Assembly: GCA_033439685.1 (NCBI GenBank)
Contig: JAUEDM010000006.1
Coordinates: forward strand, 2,852,001-2,916,000
Reading direction: 5' to 3'
Origin: Apodospora peruviana
Taxonomy: Eukaryota; Ascomycota; Sordariomycetes; Sordariales; Lasiosphaeriaceae
DNA: 64,000 nucleotides
In this document: one piece after another, positions 33,910 through 45,347 of the stretch
Layout: each line of letters starts with the position of its first letter
Numbering within the stretch: the stretch's first letter is position 1
The notes under the pieces: generated by a model
Told to the model about the DNA's origin: nothing
The model's database searches: none
What the model saw: only the letters and a program-made list of their open reading frames with translations
Translations under genes and position numbers: made by a program

Positions 33910-35285
33910 TGCCTGATTCTCTTGGTAGAACTACAAAGGTTAGCATGAGCTCTAAGGTGAAACGTTCTCGGACAGATTCTGCTCATACCGTTGAAATGGG
34001 AACACGAAGATACCTTGGAGCGAGGATGGGATCGACAGAAACTATGTGCCTGCGCAGAATACAATAAACCGCTGATATCTGGACGAACAGGCGATGTAAG
34101 GGGATCTAATGGTATTGCTAATGAAGTTGGATTGTAGGTATGAGTCTGGGTGTTTGTCTGTATGGTTGAAAGGATCACCTTGATTGCTTCTGGAGACAGA
34201 CATGGTGTCGAGGTTCATCAACTGTCTTTATATATCAATAAACAGGGTACCGTCGAACCAAGTGTCCAGACACGAGACAGCTACTACCCACGATATAGCC
34301 TCATTTAGGCCTATCTACAGATCTTCCTGAAGAATTTACTATATAGAACTCAGGGATGCCAGGCCCCTATGCGGCCGCTTTCGATCGCCGCCGAGTCGGC
34401 CGGGGTGAAGGCCTGGTGCTTGCGTCAACGCCAAGGATGAGGCTGGCCGGACACAGCTATCGTGCGAGGCCGAGAACGGGCAACTGCTCGTGAAGGGCGC
34501 CCACTTCGAAGCTAAGAAAACCGGTAGGTCTGGCCGAATACCGCTATAGGAGGTGGTCATCTCGCCGGCGTTGAAGTCAAGAGGCCTGGCAGCGTTGTGA
34601 CCAGTCCACCATGTGCGCCCGTCGCCGGCGCCGTCAGTGCCTAATTTCAGATCGAAGACCGCACTGCGGAGCTCTTGGAGGTCCGGAGGAAGCAGCGGTG
34701 GCTGTGCCTCACTGCCGATAGAAGCAGGATCAAAATCGGTTCCGGGGAAGTTGGAACTGCCACACTAGATCTATCTACCTAGGTAGTAGCAGCCCATCCT
34801 AGAATCTAATACAATACAACGGATTTCTAGCTTCACGCCTCAGACAGTTGTTCCACCACAGTCTGGAAACTTGGTTGAACCTTTACTGCTTTTTCCCTTT
34901 ATCCTCTCCATGTCAGGACTTTGCAGGGCACTCCGGCACAGCACAACACCTTGGAGCAAACTCGATGAATCCAACGCGAATACTAGTCCAAACGAAGACG
35001 CACCTTGTGCCGGGTGACGACTATGGCCAAAGATGCATGTTTATGTTTGGATCTTATTTGTCAGCACCAATGGAAGCGTGATTTTGATTTGGACCAAGAC
35101 CGCTGGAGTGTTTACGGCGCTCGGTTTGGTTACGAAAAACGTCCCTGTTACTTGTCGATCACAGTCAATCCACTACCGTCGATGACGTTACGTTGCTGTG
35201 GTATCAGTGGACGGGAGAGTCTCTGTCAGATCCCTTTGTCCTGATAATGTCGTCCTTGAACTAATCTCAGCTGCACAGCGATCCC
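33910..35285. other. Accessory intergenic stretch with a coding-like relic
   Basis: Apart from the relic at 34339-34764 (listed separately) I see no gene. TACCTAGGTAG lies at 34776-34786. Confidence 0.45.
34339..34764 (-). pseudogene. Possible coding relic, stop-free 141 codons without a start
   Basis: The minus-strand frame is open from just after an in-frame TAG (34765-34767) to the TAG at 34339. The first Met is only at 34560. The translation upstream of that Met is well mixed and protein-like (for example LQELRSAVFDLKLGTDGAGD and RTWWTGHNAARPLDF), while its 3' end turns Ser/Arg-rich. It could be the tail of a decayed gene, or one exon of a gene whose other exons I cannot see. No family recognised. 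Confidence 0.3.
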
Positions 35286-35675
35286 ATGCCACGAGCTGCT
35301 CTACCTCCGGAAGCAGAGGCCAAGCTAAGGGAGTATCCATTTACAAGATTGCAAACCCAAGATAGCCCGCCACGAGATGACGCTACGAGATGCCAAAGTA
35401 TTCGATCGAAGCTTCGTTCCGATATGGCTCCCTCAGATAGTGATTTCGAATTCCTGAAGGAACATCCTGAGCAAGCGATATGGTTCAGGGAGCATATCGA
35501 GTCTCGATTTAGGTTGAAACTTGAACACCTTGCTCGCTTACGGGGAGATCAAGGAGCAGTCTGCCCTGACGTATGAGCCGGACGAGACCCCGAGGGAGAA
35601 AGCCTGTCACATTCCCCAAGTGCACGATGTGGAGGAAGCCGACGGCACCCAATGATGGAACCCCTACTTTTTCTA
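35286..35675 (+). pseudogene. Hypothetical gene with an apparent frameshift
   Basis: The first frame (35286-35576, ATG start) encodes 96 aa with PEAEAKLREYPFTRLQTQD and FEFLKEHPEQAIWFREHIES. It ends six codons after a Leu-rich stretch. An overlapping +1 frame remains open through about 35675 and reads as the natural continuation (NTLLAYGEIKEQSALTYEPD, then ETPREK). The two halves have the same acidic, helical character. I see no GT-AG pair that joins them, so a one-base indel at about 35515-35575 is the simplest reading. Family unknown. Confidence 0.4.
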
Positions 35676-36357
35676 TTGCTCGAACTGCCCTAGTTAGAAT
35701 GATTCGAAATTCCGCTGTGCCTGAGAGTTCGTTACCCGGTCTGCTGGTCTAATACTTCCACCATCCGCCATCACTCCGCGTCGACTAAATTGTAGTGTTA
35801 AATTTAGAGTTTTCTGCAGCATTCACCATCAAGGGACGGTTATAATTGAACATGCCGAACTCAATTTAGAGAATGAGAGGGATGAGAGGATTCTCACGGA
35901 CCGGGAAAGGGGCCAGGGCGAGATCGCGGACGGTATAACACGAAGGCACGAATTGATTCTCGGACAGACACGTGACAGTGTAAATGGGCCAGCCTCCCTT
36001 GGGATCGGGAGGATGTCGAGCACACGGTTCGAGAAGGGACGGAGGGTCTTATTAAGATGGTGGTACCTACCTGAGTTTTTAGACACGCAGATAGCACGCA
36101 TTCTTTTGGCCGCCCTTGCCCGTATACTGTAAGGGTTCCCCGAAGTCCAGTGGGGCGAGTCGCCCTCTCGTGCCTGCAGCTCAGCTCCAAACCCCCACCC
36201 CCACCGAATTGGAGCACACCAGGTGGTCACCAGCTGCGTCTTGGAACAGCTGGCAATTCCGTCATCAGATCTTGCGCTCTTCATTTCCAAACGGCCCAAG
36301 AATTCCCAGATTCATACCTACCATGACAGCAGTCTCTATGCAGAACTACGACCAACC
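35676..36357. other. Upstream region of GET1
   Basis: Long frames are open on both strands (plus 35725-36132 without an early ATG, minus 35829-36299 without an ATG start). Neither has a recognisable domain. The right end includes the GET1 leader. Confidence 0.4.
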
Positions 36358-37158
36358 ATGCCTCCTCTACTAATAATCATCTTCGCCGTCGAGCTGGTCG
36401 TTCAGCTCGTCAATACGATCGGTGCGACGACCATCAACAATCTGGTAAGTCTCCGCCGATACATGCTCCCGGGCTGCTTTACCCCGGAGAGCCATGGCCA
36501 TTGCTAACATACAAATCTGAACAGATATGGGGCATCTTGCTGTCCTTTCCGAGCGCACTCTCGACCGAGTTCTCCGTCCAGCGCAAGAAGCAAGCCGAGT
36601 ATCTCAAGGTCCGAAATGAGCTGAAGGCGACAAGCAGCCAGGATGAGTTCGCAAAGTGGGCAAAGCTCCGTCGGCAACATGACAAGCTGCTGGAGGACCT
36701 CGAGAAGCAAAGTACGTTTCCTCCGCTCTAGCTAGAACACATCTGTCAAACAGTTTTACTGACGTGCTTTCTTCCGGGCAAAAACAGAAGCTTCTCTCGA
36801 TGCCACACGCGCAAAGTTCGACCGATCCCTCACGACCGTACGGTTAATCTGTACAAAGGGCCTGCAGTGGTTTCTCCCCTTTTGGTACTCGAGGGAGCCC
36901 ATGTTCTGGCTTCCGCACGGCTGGTTCCCCTACTACGTCGAGTGGTTTGTCTCGTTCCCCCGCGCGCCGATGGGCAGCGTGAGCATCGTCATGTGGCAGG
37001 CGGCATGCTCCAACTTCATCACGCTGGTGTTCACGATGTTGGTGGCCATCTACGGGCTTGCTGTCGCAGGCAGGCAGGATAAGCAAGCTGTGCCGGTAGC
37101 AGCAGCAGCGGGCAAACAAGGTTCGAAGGCAAAGAACAGTGGCAAGGAAGAGTTGTAG
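36358..37158 (+). CDS. GET1: Get1, ER receptor subunit for tail-anchored protein insertion
   Basis: Three exons, join(36358..36444, 36525..36711, 36788..37158), give 214 aa. A first membrane helix (LLIIIFAVELVVQLVNTIG) is followed by a cytosolic coiled coil (about 45-105, Lys/Glu/Gln-rich with RKKQAEYLKVRNELKATSSQ). Two further membrane helices follow, around FWLPHGWFPYYVEWFVSFP and CSNFITLVFTMLVAIYGLAV. This is the WRB/Get1 architecture: the coiled coil opens the Get3 ATPase, and with Get2 the protein inserts tail-anchored proteins into the ER. The donors are GTAAGT and GTACGT. Length and order fit the family. The C-terminus is Lys-rich. Confidence 0.92.
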
Positions 37159-37982
37159 TCAATCTTATAGATGTTGGAACCATCAAGAGGTGTGGTCACA
37201 GCATAATGTGAATAATAGCGATGAATATAAAGATGTCTCTCGAACATTTTGACGCAGATTGTTCTTCATAGCCCGGAAGCTAGAACTCTGTAACACGAAG
37301 GAGATTGACTCTTGGCAGAGTACTTGGGTTTGCTCTAGGCAACCTTTTGACTCTGACAACCATGTAAGTCCCTTAAAGGGGGTCGCCAAAGCTTCGAAGG
37401 TGCCAACTGTATATCACAGTTTTGGTCACACTATCAATCCAAACAAAATGTCACTCGATTTGGGGGGAGGCTAAATGGCGTGGCATTCATTCTCGTCTGG
37501 CTGCTGCGAAAGTATATAGGTAGATATACAAGATCGTCGTGTCGCGCGCCATGATGAGCGGCGTGGTTGTCGAAGTTGCTCTGAAGCGTTGTGCGAGATT
37601 GAAAAAGGAAGCAAAGCCAGAACGGGAGCAGAATTTATAGGCCCTTCGGTTCGGGTTTGGCTCCGCATTGAAGAAAAAACTTTGTCGGACGAGGCTGAGA
37701 GGTGGGGATAGGTGGGGCAGCCAAAGTTCGCGCCACAGCTGCTGCCACGCGGAGCAGCACCAAGACGTAGCCTGCGTGGGACATCCTTGTTCAATCTTTC
37801 AGCCTCGTCAACGTCCCTGAAGGAACGAAGTGTGAATCTGGCATCTCGGACTCACTGACTAGGGGAGGGACGAAGGCCACCTCTCCTTCCACGCCGACAC
37901 TCTTTCTCCAAAGCACTCGGTAGAAGATCACATTCATTCAATGTTCTCGTGAGAAAGGGGAATTTTCCCAAGCAATAACAAA
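37159..37982. other. Intergenic
   Basis: 824 bp between two plus-strand genes. No coding-like frame. The right part should be the promoter of the membrane protein gene. Confidence 0.5.
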
Positions 37983-39127
37983 ATGGTGTCGCAATATCTA
38001 AACTGGGGAACGTGAGTACCGTACTTCTCTCTTCACAAGTCAACGATAGTCACTGACACGTCCGTCAACAAATCAACAGCATCAAGTCCCTCCTCATCTT
38101 CTTCGGGCCCATCCTCCTCCCAAAGGCCATTGCATACTACCGCAGCTACCGCAACGCGCCCCGCCACAACATCAAGATCCAGCCCTTGCCGTCTGCCGTC
38201 TTCCGCTCCCTCCTCCTGCTCGCCGCCGTGTCGACCTTCTTCCTGATCCGGACGCTCCCGATCCTCTCGCCAGAAAATGTCTTCACCGTGACGCAATCGC
38301 GTCTTCAGATCCCCGCCGACGTGCTCTTCACCCGCCTCGCCACGATGCGTGCCAACGGATCCCTCAGCGACTTCGACACCACCCTCCGCGCGAAATTCGT
38401 CAACATGGAGTCCCGCCTTCTGTATCTACAGTTCGGACCTTCAGTCCTCGCCGACTGCCCCTTTTGCGCGGCCGACGACTCTTCTTCATACCTCTACTAC
38501 GCCGTCCCCGACCTGCTGGCGCCGCACCTGCTCAACTGGGCTGCCATCGCGGTCGCTACCTCGGCCATCGTTTCTGGGAGGTACGGTTCCCGGTGGCGCA
38601 CATACGCCACCATCGCGGCCATCGCCATCGCGACGACTGATATCTATCTTGTCAGCTCGTACAACTACCAGGCCAACCGGCGCGCGACCCGCCTGCAGGA
38701 CCTGTATTTCTTCTACTGGAGGGCGCGGGTGTACCGCGCGGCCGCGCTGGCGGGGCTCGATGCCTTGTTGGCGGCGGTGCTGTACCTGACGGCCACCCAC
38801 CGGGCCTTTGTGAGCCCGCCGTCGCCGGCTGAGCGCGTCGAGATGCTCTCGCGGGTGCTGAGCTCGGTGAAAGGGCGGGTGAATGCCGTGGGTGTGGTCA
38901 AGAACACGGCTAATCGTGATGAGGAGCTGCACGCGAGGAGCACGGCGTACTGGAACCATGAGGTCAGATTGATGCAGGATGTCATGGAGGAGAGGGAGGT
39001 GATTGAGGGTGTGAATGATGCGCTGCAGAACAGGATTGACATTACGACTATCACGAGGGATGCGGATGCGTATGTTACGCATTTGATTAATGAACCGACG
39101 AGGAAGGCGCAGGTGCAGGAGGAATAG
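37983..39127 (+). CDS. Conserved fungal multi-pass membrane protein
   Basis: Two exons, join(37983..38011, 38080..39127), give 358 aa. The donor is GTGAGT and the acceptor CAACAG. The tiny first exon gives MVSQYLNWG. Hydrophobic segments lie at about 10-30 (SLLIFFGPILLPKAIAY), 49-65 (SLLLLAAVSTFFLI), 150-170, 177-200 and 220-240. The last 100 residues are soluble and helical, with LSSVKGRVNAVGVVKNTANR and YWNHEVRLMQDVMEEREVIE. I do not recognise a named family; the pattern is of an ER or organelle membrane protein. The gene is on the same strand as GET1 but well separated, so no link is implied. Confidence 0.8.
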
Positions 39128-40035
39128 TCGTGGTTCCTGTCGATATCTTTGTCACGTTTTCTTAGTTATTTTTGGTGGGGTTTTATAGAGTCTGGTTTTT
39201 CGTATTTGGTCAGGCATATCATATGTGTATGTGCGCTGTTAGCGGGCTGGTAAGAGCATGCTATTCGGTTACCTTGGTTGTTTGGCGTGATGGCGATGTG
39301 TTGGTTGATAGTCTGTCCAGTTTGATCGAAATGCTCTATCAAATTGCTAAATCTACGGGTGGGAGGAGTAAACATGCAGGTATACGAAAGGAAGACCTGT
39401 TGGAGTATTTCGTTGTGAGACTCACTGGGACAGATTGCGAAGAGCACAACAATTTCCAGAGCCCATGGCGTTCCTGCTGCAGGTATGAGCTTCCAGTAAT
39501 CCGGACAAGTCGCTTCCTTAGATGCCCAGGAGATGGTTGGGTGATGGTGTATTTATACCAACGTCCTGCCAGAAATCAAAACCTGCATAAGAATCATCTT
39601 TGCTACTCTCAATTTTGCTCAAGAAAGATAGAGAGTTTATATAGTCATTACCAACAAAACCACCAGACCACCTACGCTCAGTGTTAATTCGCTATCAACA
39701 TGCCAAAAGTAATATGAATGAACAAGCCCCTATATGCTATGTAGATACCAGATATCGAAATCCCTAACCAGATGTGCTGTACCTGTCGCTAATGCTCACC
39801 CGGTTGCTGTAGAGAGGAAAATGAAAACAGGATATGAAAACATGCACAAAGTAGATACATATTCTCACGATAGTAGGCGTTCATCATGAGTTCCATCATC
39901 ATGCGCATTCCCCAATGACACTTGAAAGCAGAAACACGCAAGAATGAACATGTGCAAAACGAGATGACAACCCCAGCCTCATACATATGGACGGCTATAC
40001 CCTACAGTGAAGCCACAGGGTCGCCTTTTACTCGG
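39128..40035. other. Convergent 3' flanks
   Basis: 908 bp between two stop codons on opposite strands. A plus-strand ORF at 39172-39687 lacks an early ATG and motifs. It is probably untranslated. Confidence 0.5.
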
Positions 40036-41454
40036 CTATTTGTCATCCAGAGATGTCAAAGTTGACTCTTCACCGCCAATATTGCTCTCCATCTCCTCGC
40101 TACGACTAGTAGTAGTAGTAGTACTAGTAGTGGGGCTCATAAACGACGACAAATCTCCGTACTCTTCGTGGTGACGTCCAATGTGATGTTTGGTGTGAAG
40201 AAGAGAAGGGCGACCGCCAGATTTATTGCTGTACATCTCGTTTCTCCTTCGCTCCTTGCGGCGCAAAGACATCTTCTCCCTCAACTTCATCCAGTCAGCT
40301 TTCCACTGCTCGATGCTCTGCACCAGGTCCGGGTCGGCCGCGTCGGCTACGAACTCGTGGCAGAGCGTCTCGACGGCGCGGAGACGCAGGCGGAGGTGTT
40401 TGAGTTCCGAGTCGTTAGAGTTGGTTTCTTCTTCCAGATCAACAACATCCCTCTCAAGCTCTACAATCCGGCCGGCCGCCGCCTCTGCGCGCTCTACCAA
40501 CAGGGCGTGAAGATGATCAGACTCCTCCCGCCGAGCTTTCAGCCCCTTGACCACTTCCGTAAGCGCCTTGACTAGTTTCTCGGCTTCTTCGGCCACAAGG
40601 CGGCTAATACCCACATGAACAATCTTCTCTTTTGCAGGCTGTGGTGGACGAAGGGGGGGATCAGAAAACCTCGGGGCTAGCCAGTTGGGAACAACGCTGG
40701 TAGTGGTGGCCCAAAAAAGCGGTGCTTCCGCTGACTCTGCTGGTAATGTGCTTCTTCTTCTTTGCTGGAGTAACGGTGGTGGTTCCGGTATCCTGGAAGT
40801 AGTAGCAGCTGGTGCTGCTAATGATGATGAAGAAGCAGACAGCATTGTTTCCATCTCATCTACCTTTGCATGCAACGCGCTGAGGTTAGCGCTGCTGCTG
40901 CTGCTGCTTCTGGTTCCCGGGCCCTCCGCAGATGATGATAGACGCTGGGCCAAGTCTGTGAGGCGCTGTATCAAGACGTCTTTGCTATCTTGCGTGTCGT
41001 CGTCGTTCTCGTCCGGTGAAGAGGTTGCTGGGATGTTGCTGCCGTAATCGTTGTCATCATTATCAACAACAGAGAACGAACTCTGGTCGTCGTCGATGCC
41101 GTCGCTAAGCAGTCCAACTTCTTCGTCGACACCAGACTTAATCTGCTGGTGTTGTTGTGGGAGAGGTGGTGATCTGAATAGGGGTGATGAGAACTGTCGC
41201 CGAAGAGGTGATAGTGGTGACACAGACCCGATCCCAAGGTGGTAGAAGCTCATTGGCGAGGGATTCGTGGGCGATGACGGCGAGCGAGCACGCTGTTGGT
41301 GATGATGATGCGGCTTCTGGCGACGGGTCGGGGTCGGGGTCTCTGGCCTTTGCACCGGCTCATCATCGTGGCCCTCTCCATCTCCGTCTTTCCTATTCAC
41401 GTTGTCATTGTCATGGTTGGTAGCAACCTGCCCCTCCCCACCTTCTTCGCGCAT
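40036..41454 (-). CDS. Hypothetical coiled-coil protein, 472 aa
   Basis: Single exon from the ATG at 41454. Residues 1-260 are disordered: His/Gln, Ser, Pro and Asp runs, with a conserved-looking core SFYHLGIGSVSPLSPLRRQF. A coiled coil covers about 280-400 (LVAEEAEKLVKALTEVVKGL, then ERAEAAAGRIVELERDVVDL). It leads into a basic segment (MSLRRKERRRNEMYSNK). The Ser/Thr-rich tail is encoded by an (AGT)n microsatellite at about 40107-40129. No enzyme domain. Likely a cytoskeletal or scaffolding protein of filamentous fungi; the function is not assigned. Confidence 0.75.
   Translation of the reverse strand: MREEGGEGQVATNHDNDNVNRKDGDGEGHDDEPVQRPETPTPTRRQKPHHHHQQRARSPSSPTNPSPMSFYHLGIGSVSPLSPLRRQFSSPLFRSPPLPQQHQQIKSGVDEEVGLLSDGIDDDQSSFSVVDNDDNDYGSNIPATSSPDENDDDTQDSKDVLIQRLTDLAQRLSSSAEGPGTRSSSSSSANLSALHAKVDEMETMLSASSSSLAAPAATTSRIPEPPPLLQQRRRSTLPAESAEAPLFWATTTSVVPNWLAPRFSDPPLRPPQPAKEKIVHVGISRLVAEEAEKLVKALTEVVKGLKARREESDHLHALLVERAEAAAGRIVELERDVVDLEEETNSNDSELKHLRLRLRAVETLCHEFVADAADPDLVQSIEQWKADWMKLREKMSLRRKERRRNEMYSNKSGGRPSLLHTKHHIGRHHEEYGDLSSFMSPTTSTTTTTSRSEEMESNIGGEESTLTSLDDK
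40107..40129. repeat. (AGT)n microsatellite inside a coding region
   Basis: Repeated agt/act triplets encode a run of Ser and Thr in the tail of the coiled-coil protein. Confidence 0.7.
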
Positions 41455-42696
41455 GGTGGGAGTGATGAGTTGTCGTTGCGGTGCATAAAATGAAATGTTT
41501 CGTTTTATTCTCTCAAGCAGATATCATAAGTACAGATGTGGTGAAACAACGGTTTTCATCGACAATCGTTAGTTACACCGGTTAGTCTCTACTAGATACA
41601 GTGAAACGAGCCCAGAGGCTACCAGATGTGGCGGCAAGGTGAAGTAGCAGAGTGGAGGTGTGCAGGTGTGCAGCCATTCACAATTCGACCGTCCGAAATC
41701 GCGGGCAGAGACGGGTTACACGCGGGGCGGGTGCCTTTGGCCCGAGCGAGAGCGGACCACAGCCGAACTTTACCACTGGCTCGGCACTGAGGAATGTTGG
41801 GGACTGCCTGTCGTGGCGCTGCGGCAGTCAATTCAAAGCACCGATGACTTCTGAGCTCTGTTTGCGGTCTTTCTTTTATCTGGTCTGAAATTGAAACATC
41901 AAACATGCGCTTTGTTTCCATTCCCGATCAATAGGTTTGAGATGGGATGATCCAGACTCAGAGGCATCTCTGAGCAGGTGAAAGCTGTAGAGTTTGAGAC
42001 CGAGGTGCTCTAGTACGCCCAACGGTCCCGTCGGCATTCACAGCTGACGGGCGGGAAACGCGTGCCCTGGAAAGCCCCAGGGCTTCCCCATATGGATGTG
42101 GGGGAAGAGGTGCACTGCAGTGGCTGCGGTGCACAAAGCGAGGGTCCGGCGGGAGTCTGCACTAGCTCCAGGTCCGCTAGTTCGTGTAGCGAACTGTTAG
42201 GGCGGTGGAGCGAGCTCAGGGAGGGGGTTGATGCGGATGCGGAGAGAATCCAATTGGGCCAGTCATCGCCTGCTGCTCTTCCCTGAAAAGCACATGAGCA
42301 TCTGACATTCCAAGACAAAGGTACACCTGGGAACTGATCCTCTTCTACTCTCCCATTATTATTTACTGTTTTGTTTTCTTCTCAATGTCGAGAAGAACAG
42401 ACGAGATCCCGCACAACAGGCGGCACACCTAGCTACTCGAACCGTTCTGCCATAGAATCAGCCAGCCCGGCCCTGCACCAAAACCCGCCTGCGTCATTGT
42501 CGCCCGGGATCCGCTTGCCTCGGCTTTGCTGTGTAAATAGCTGGCCCTCCCCCGGGGTCCCGGTTGAGAGCTCCAGCGAAACTCCGGAGCTGTTTGTCAA
42601 CCAAACCACCGTTTCGACGACTATTTTGCCCGGAAAACCACTTCTAGACACCCACTTGGCAGTGGGTTGAGCCGAGCCGCCACAGACGCCGCCATC
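41455..42696. other. Divergent promoter region
   Basis: 1.24 kb between the starts of the coiled-coil and kinase genes. A GC-rich piece at 42050-42120 has small inverted repeats. ORFs on either strand look like chance. Confidence 0.5.
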
Positions 42697-44217
42697 ATGT
42701 CTTGGAGGAAGAGCGAGAAGTTGATGGACACCATCCGGCACTATGCAAGCTTTCCGGCCACCGGTGTGAGTTTGCGCCAGATGGTCCAATTCGGCGAGAA
42801 GCCGTCAACAGGTTTGAATTTTGAGTCTGCAATTTTGTTTGAACGGCATTGTTGACCAAATGGTGCTCTCTAGGGACCCTATTTCGCGCGAGCCAATTCC
42901 TCGCTGAGGAGCTCCCAATTCGCCTCGCCCACCGCGTCCAAGAGTTGGATAATCTCCCCGATGGACTAAACGAGATGCCGTCCGTCAAGAAGGTGCTGGA
43001 CTGGTATGCGCAGTCGTTCGAGGTGCGCGAAATATCCTCAAAGTCCCTCATAAGGCTCCCAGTGCTGTGACTCATGTCATTTTTGCATGTCTAGGAAATC
43101 ACCACGCTACCGAGACCCGACCTAAAGAAGGATGTTCGGGAACGGCTCATGAAGCCATCGAAAACGTCAGGCAAGGCTTCCACATGGCTCTCCGAAGCGA
43201 CACCGAACCCGAGCATAGAAGAAGGCCAATACAACTCGTGGACAGGCGTGCCTCAAGGGAACAATGGCACCAACGGCTGGGCCAAAAAGTACCACGCATC
43301 AAGGAGGTATTTTGCCATGGTCGACGACACAGGAGACTGGCCCGCCGAGCTGGAGCTTTACAACCGGAGGTTCGCACAGACGCTGCATAAAATTAAGAGG
43401 CGACACGACAGCGTCGTCACCACGATGGCACAGGGCATCCTCGAATACAAACGGAAGCGGCAACGGATGCAGATCGATAACAACATCCAGTCTTTTCTCG
43501 ATCGTTTCTACATGTCCCGAATCGGCATACGCATGCTCATCGGGCAGCATATCGCCCTGACGGATCAGGGCCACTACCGGGATCCTTCCTACGTCGGTAT
43601 TATCTGTACCAAGACGTTCGTCAAGGACCTTGCGCAGGAGGCCATTGAGAACGCCAGGTTTGTCTGCGAAGACCACTACGGCCTCTTTGAGGCGCCCAAG
43701 ATCCAGCTCGTCTGCAACCCGAGCCTCAACTTCATGTACGTGCCGGGCCATTTGTCGCACATGCTGTTCGAGACGCTCAAGAACTCGCTGCGCGCCGTTG
43801 TCGAGACGCACGGCCAGGACAAGCAGGATTTTCCGGTCACAAAAGTGATTGTGGCGGAAGGAAAAGAAGACATTACGATCAAGATATCGGACGAAGGAGG
43901 CGGCATTCCGCGCAGCGCCATCCCTTTGGTCTGGACCTACATGTACACCACGGTCGACAGGACGCCGAACCTCGACCCGGACTTTGACAAGAGCGACTTC
44001 AAGGCACCGATGGCCGGTTTTGGATACGGGTTGCCGATATCACGTCTGTACGCGAGGTACTTTGGTGGCGACCTTAAGCTGATTAGCATGGAAGGGTAAT
44101 TTCATCCCAAATCTTTCATATGACGGATTAATGCTAACTTTAGTCTTATATAGATACGGCACAGACGTATACCTGCACCTTAACAGGTTGTCAAGCTCGT
44201 CGGAGCCTCTACAATAG
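42697..44217 (+). CDS. Mitochondrial pyruvate (or branched-chain) dehydrogenase kinase
   Basis: Four exons, join(42697..42811, 42874..43022, 43095..44095, 44154..44217), give 442 aa. The N-terminus is basic and suits mitochondrial import. The BCDHK/PDK helical domain has SRIGIRMLIGQHIAL. The GHKL ATP site is complete: N box MLFETLKNSLRAVVE, G1 SDEGGGIPRS, G2 GFGYGLPISRLYARYFGGDL. The enzyme phosphorylates the E1-alpha subunit and switches off the dehydrogenase complex. The N box reads ETLKNSLRA where typical PDKs have ELFKNAMRA, so this may be the second fungal paralogue (Pkp2-like). PDK against BCKDK cannot be settled by eye. Confidence 0.9.
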
Positions 44218-45347
44218 CAATCAGCAGTCATGAGGGAGGCTTCTCGATACAAAAACACGTCCCAAGGATTGACGACTACGTTGCCATTTATGAGTTATAT
44301 GTTGCGGAAACGGCTTAAGAGTCTAGAAGTTACGGAGAGGAGGCAGGTGGGTGATGCCGAGTCATTGGTCAATTCCCCTTATTAAAAAGGGAAAAATGTC
44401 TAAAAAATTGTGTTTCTTTTTGGGTTTTCAGGAAGGGGAACAGGCGCAGCAGGAACAGGAGAAACAGGAGACCAACACCACGCCTAAGGGGGTTCGGACC
44501 ATTGTCGTTGGGTCTTTTTTCGGTCTTTTGGGTCTTTTAGGAGGTCTGGCAGTGGGCGACGGCGCCGGCAGCCTTGCGAGTTCGATGTAGTGGCTTGCGT
44601 TTTGGGGTTATTGGTAGGCAAGTCTTTCTTTTTTTCTCCTCTGTCTCTCAAGGGAGTACTTCTCATGGTCTTTGTTCGTTCCTTAACCCTCGAAAAGATA
44701 CACATTCAATCAATCAGCATGGGAACTGGCGTCATGATGGGAGGAAAGGATGAACAGGATCCACAGGAGGGAAACGTGAGGATGAAAGGTCAAGAGGGGA
44801 AAAGAACGAGGTGTGGCATTCTGCTTCTGTTTCTGTTTTTGTTGTTTTGCACGGTGGCTTTCTATCTTTTCGAAAATTCATACCCGCCTTTCTACGAATT
44901 GGTAGGGAGGATGTTCAAGTTTTTTTTGGATCATCCGTTCAGTTCGTATCTTATACCTGCCTAGATACCTAGGTTGGTTGGTACTATAATACTTTCACTG
45001 TTTTAATGAACAAGTAAATAAAAAGGACAGACATGAAGATCAAATGAAAACCGGGATGAATCCAGGCAATTGCTCTCACGGGTCTAAAAGGGGCCATAGG
45101 AAGTTGGGAAGGAGTGGTGCTGGTGGGGTCGAGTCTTCTCACCGCCTAAATTTCGTAGGTGTTAGTGCTATGCACCACTGGCAGAATATCAGAAAAAATC
45201 AAGTGGTGAAGAAGTGCGCATCTGTGATATTGTACCCAGCTTTGCCCGCGCAAAACGACACCCCAACCAACACTCACTCGATCTAACTCGCTCTCCTACC
45301 TTCGGGAAAAAGCATTCAATTGGGAAGCTTGCAAGGTACAAGCAAAT
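44218..45347. other. Intergenic
   Basis: 1.13 kb. Two plus-strand ORFs (44351-44590, 44590-44964) are T- and G-rich translations without motifs and probably belong to the kinase 3' UTR or are chance. TACCTAGG lies at 44966-44973. Confidence 0.5.

Noticed and set aside
39172..39687. Plus-strand frame of 171 codons
   Set aside because: Lies in the convergent 3' flank, AT-rich and without conserved features.
42050..42120. Short inverted repeats in a GC-rich promoter piece
   Set aside because: Stems are short and imperfect and fit chance in GC-rich DNA.
44351..44964. Two plus-strand frames after the dehydrogenase kinase
   Set aside because: Translations are T-rich hydrophobic and low complexity; more likely 3' UTR.
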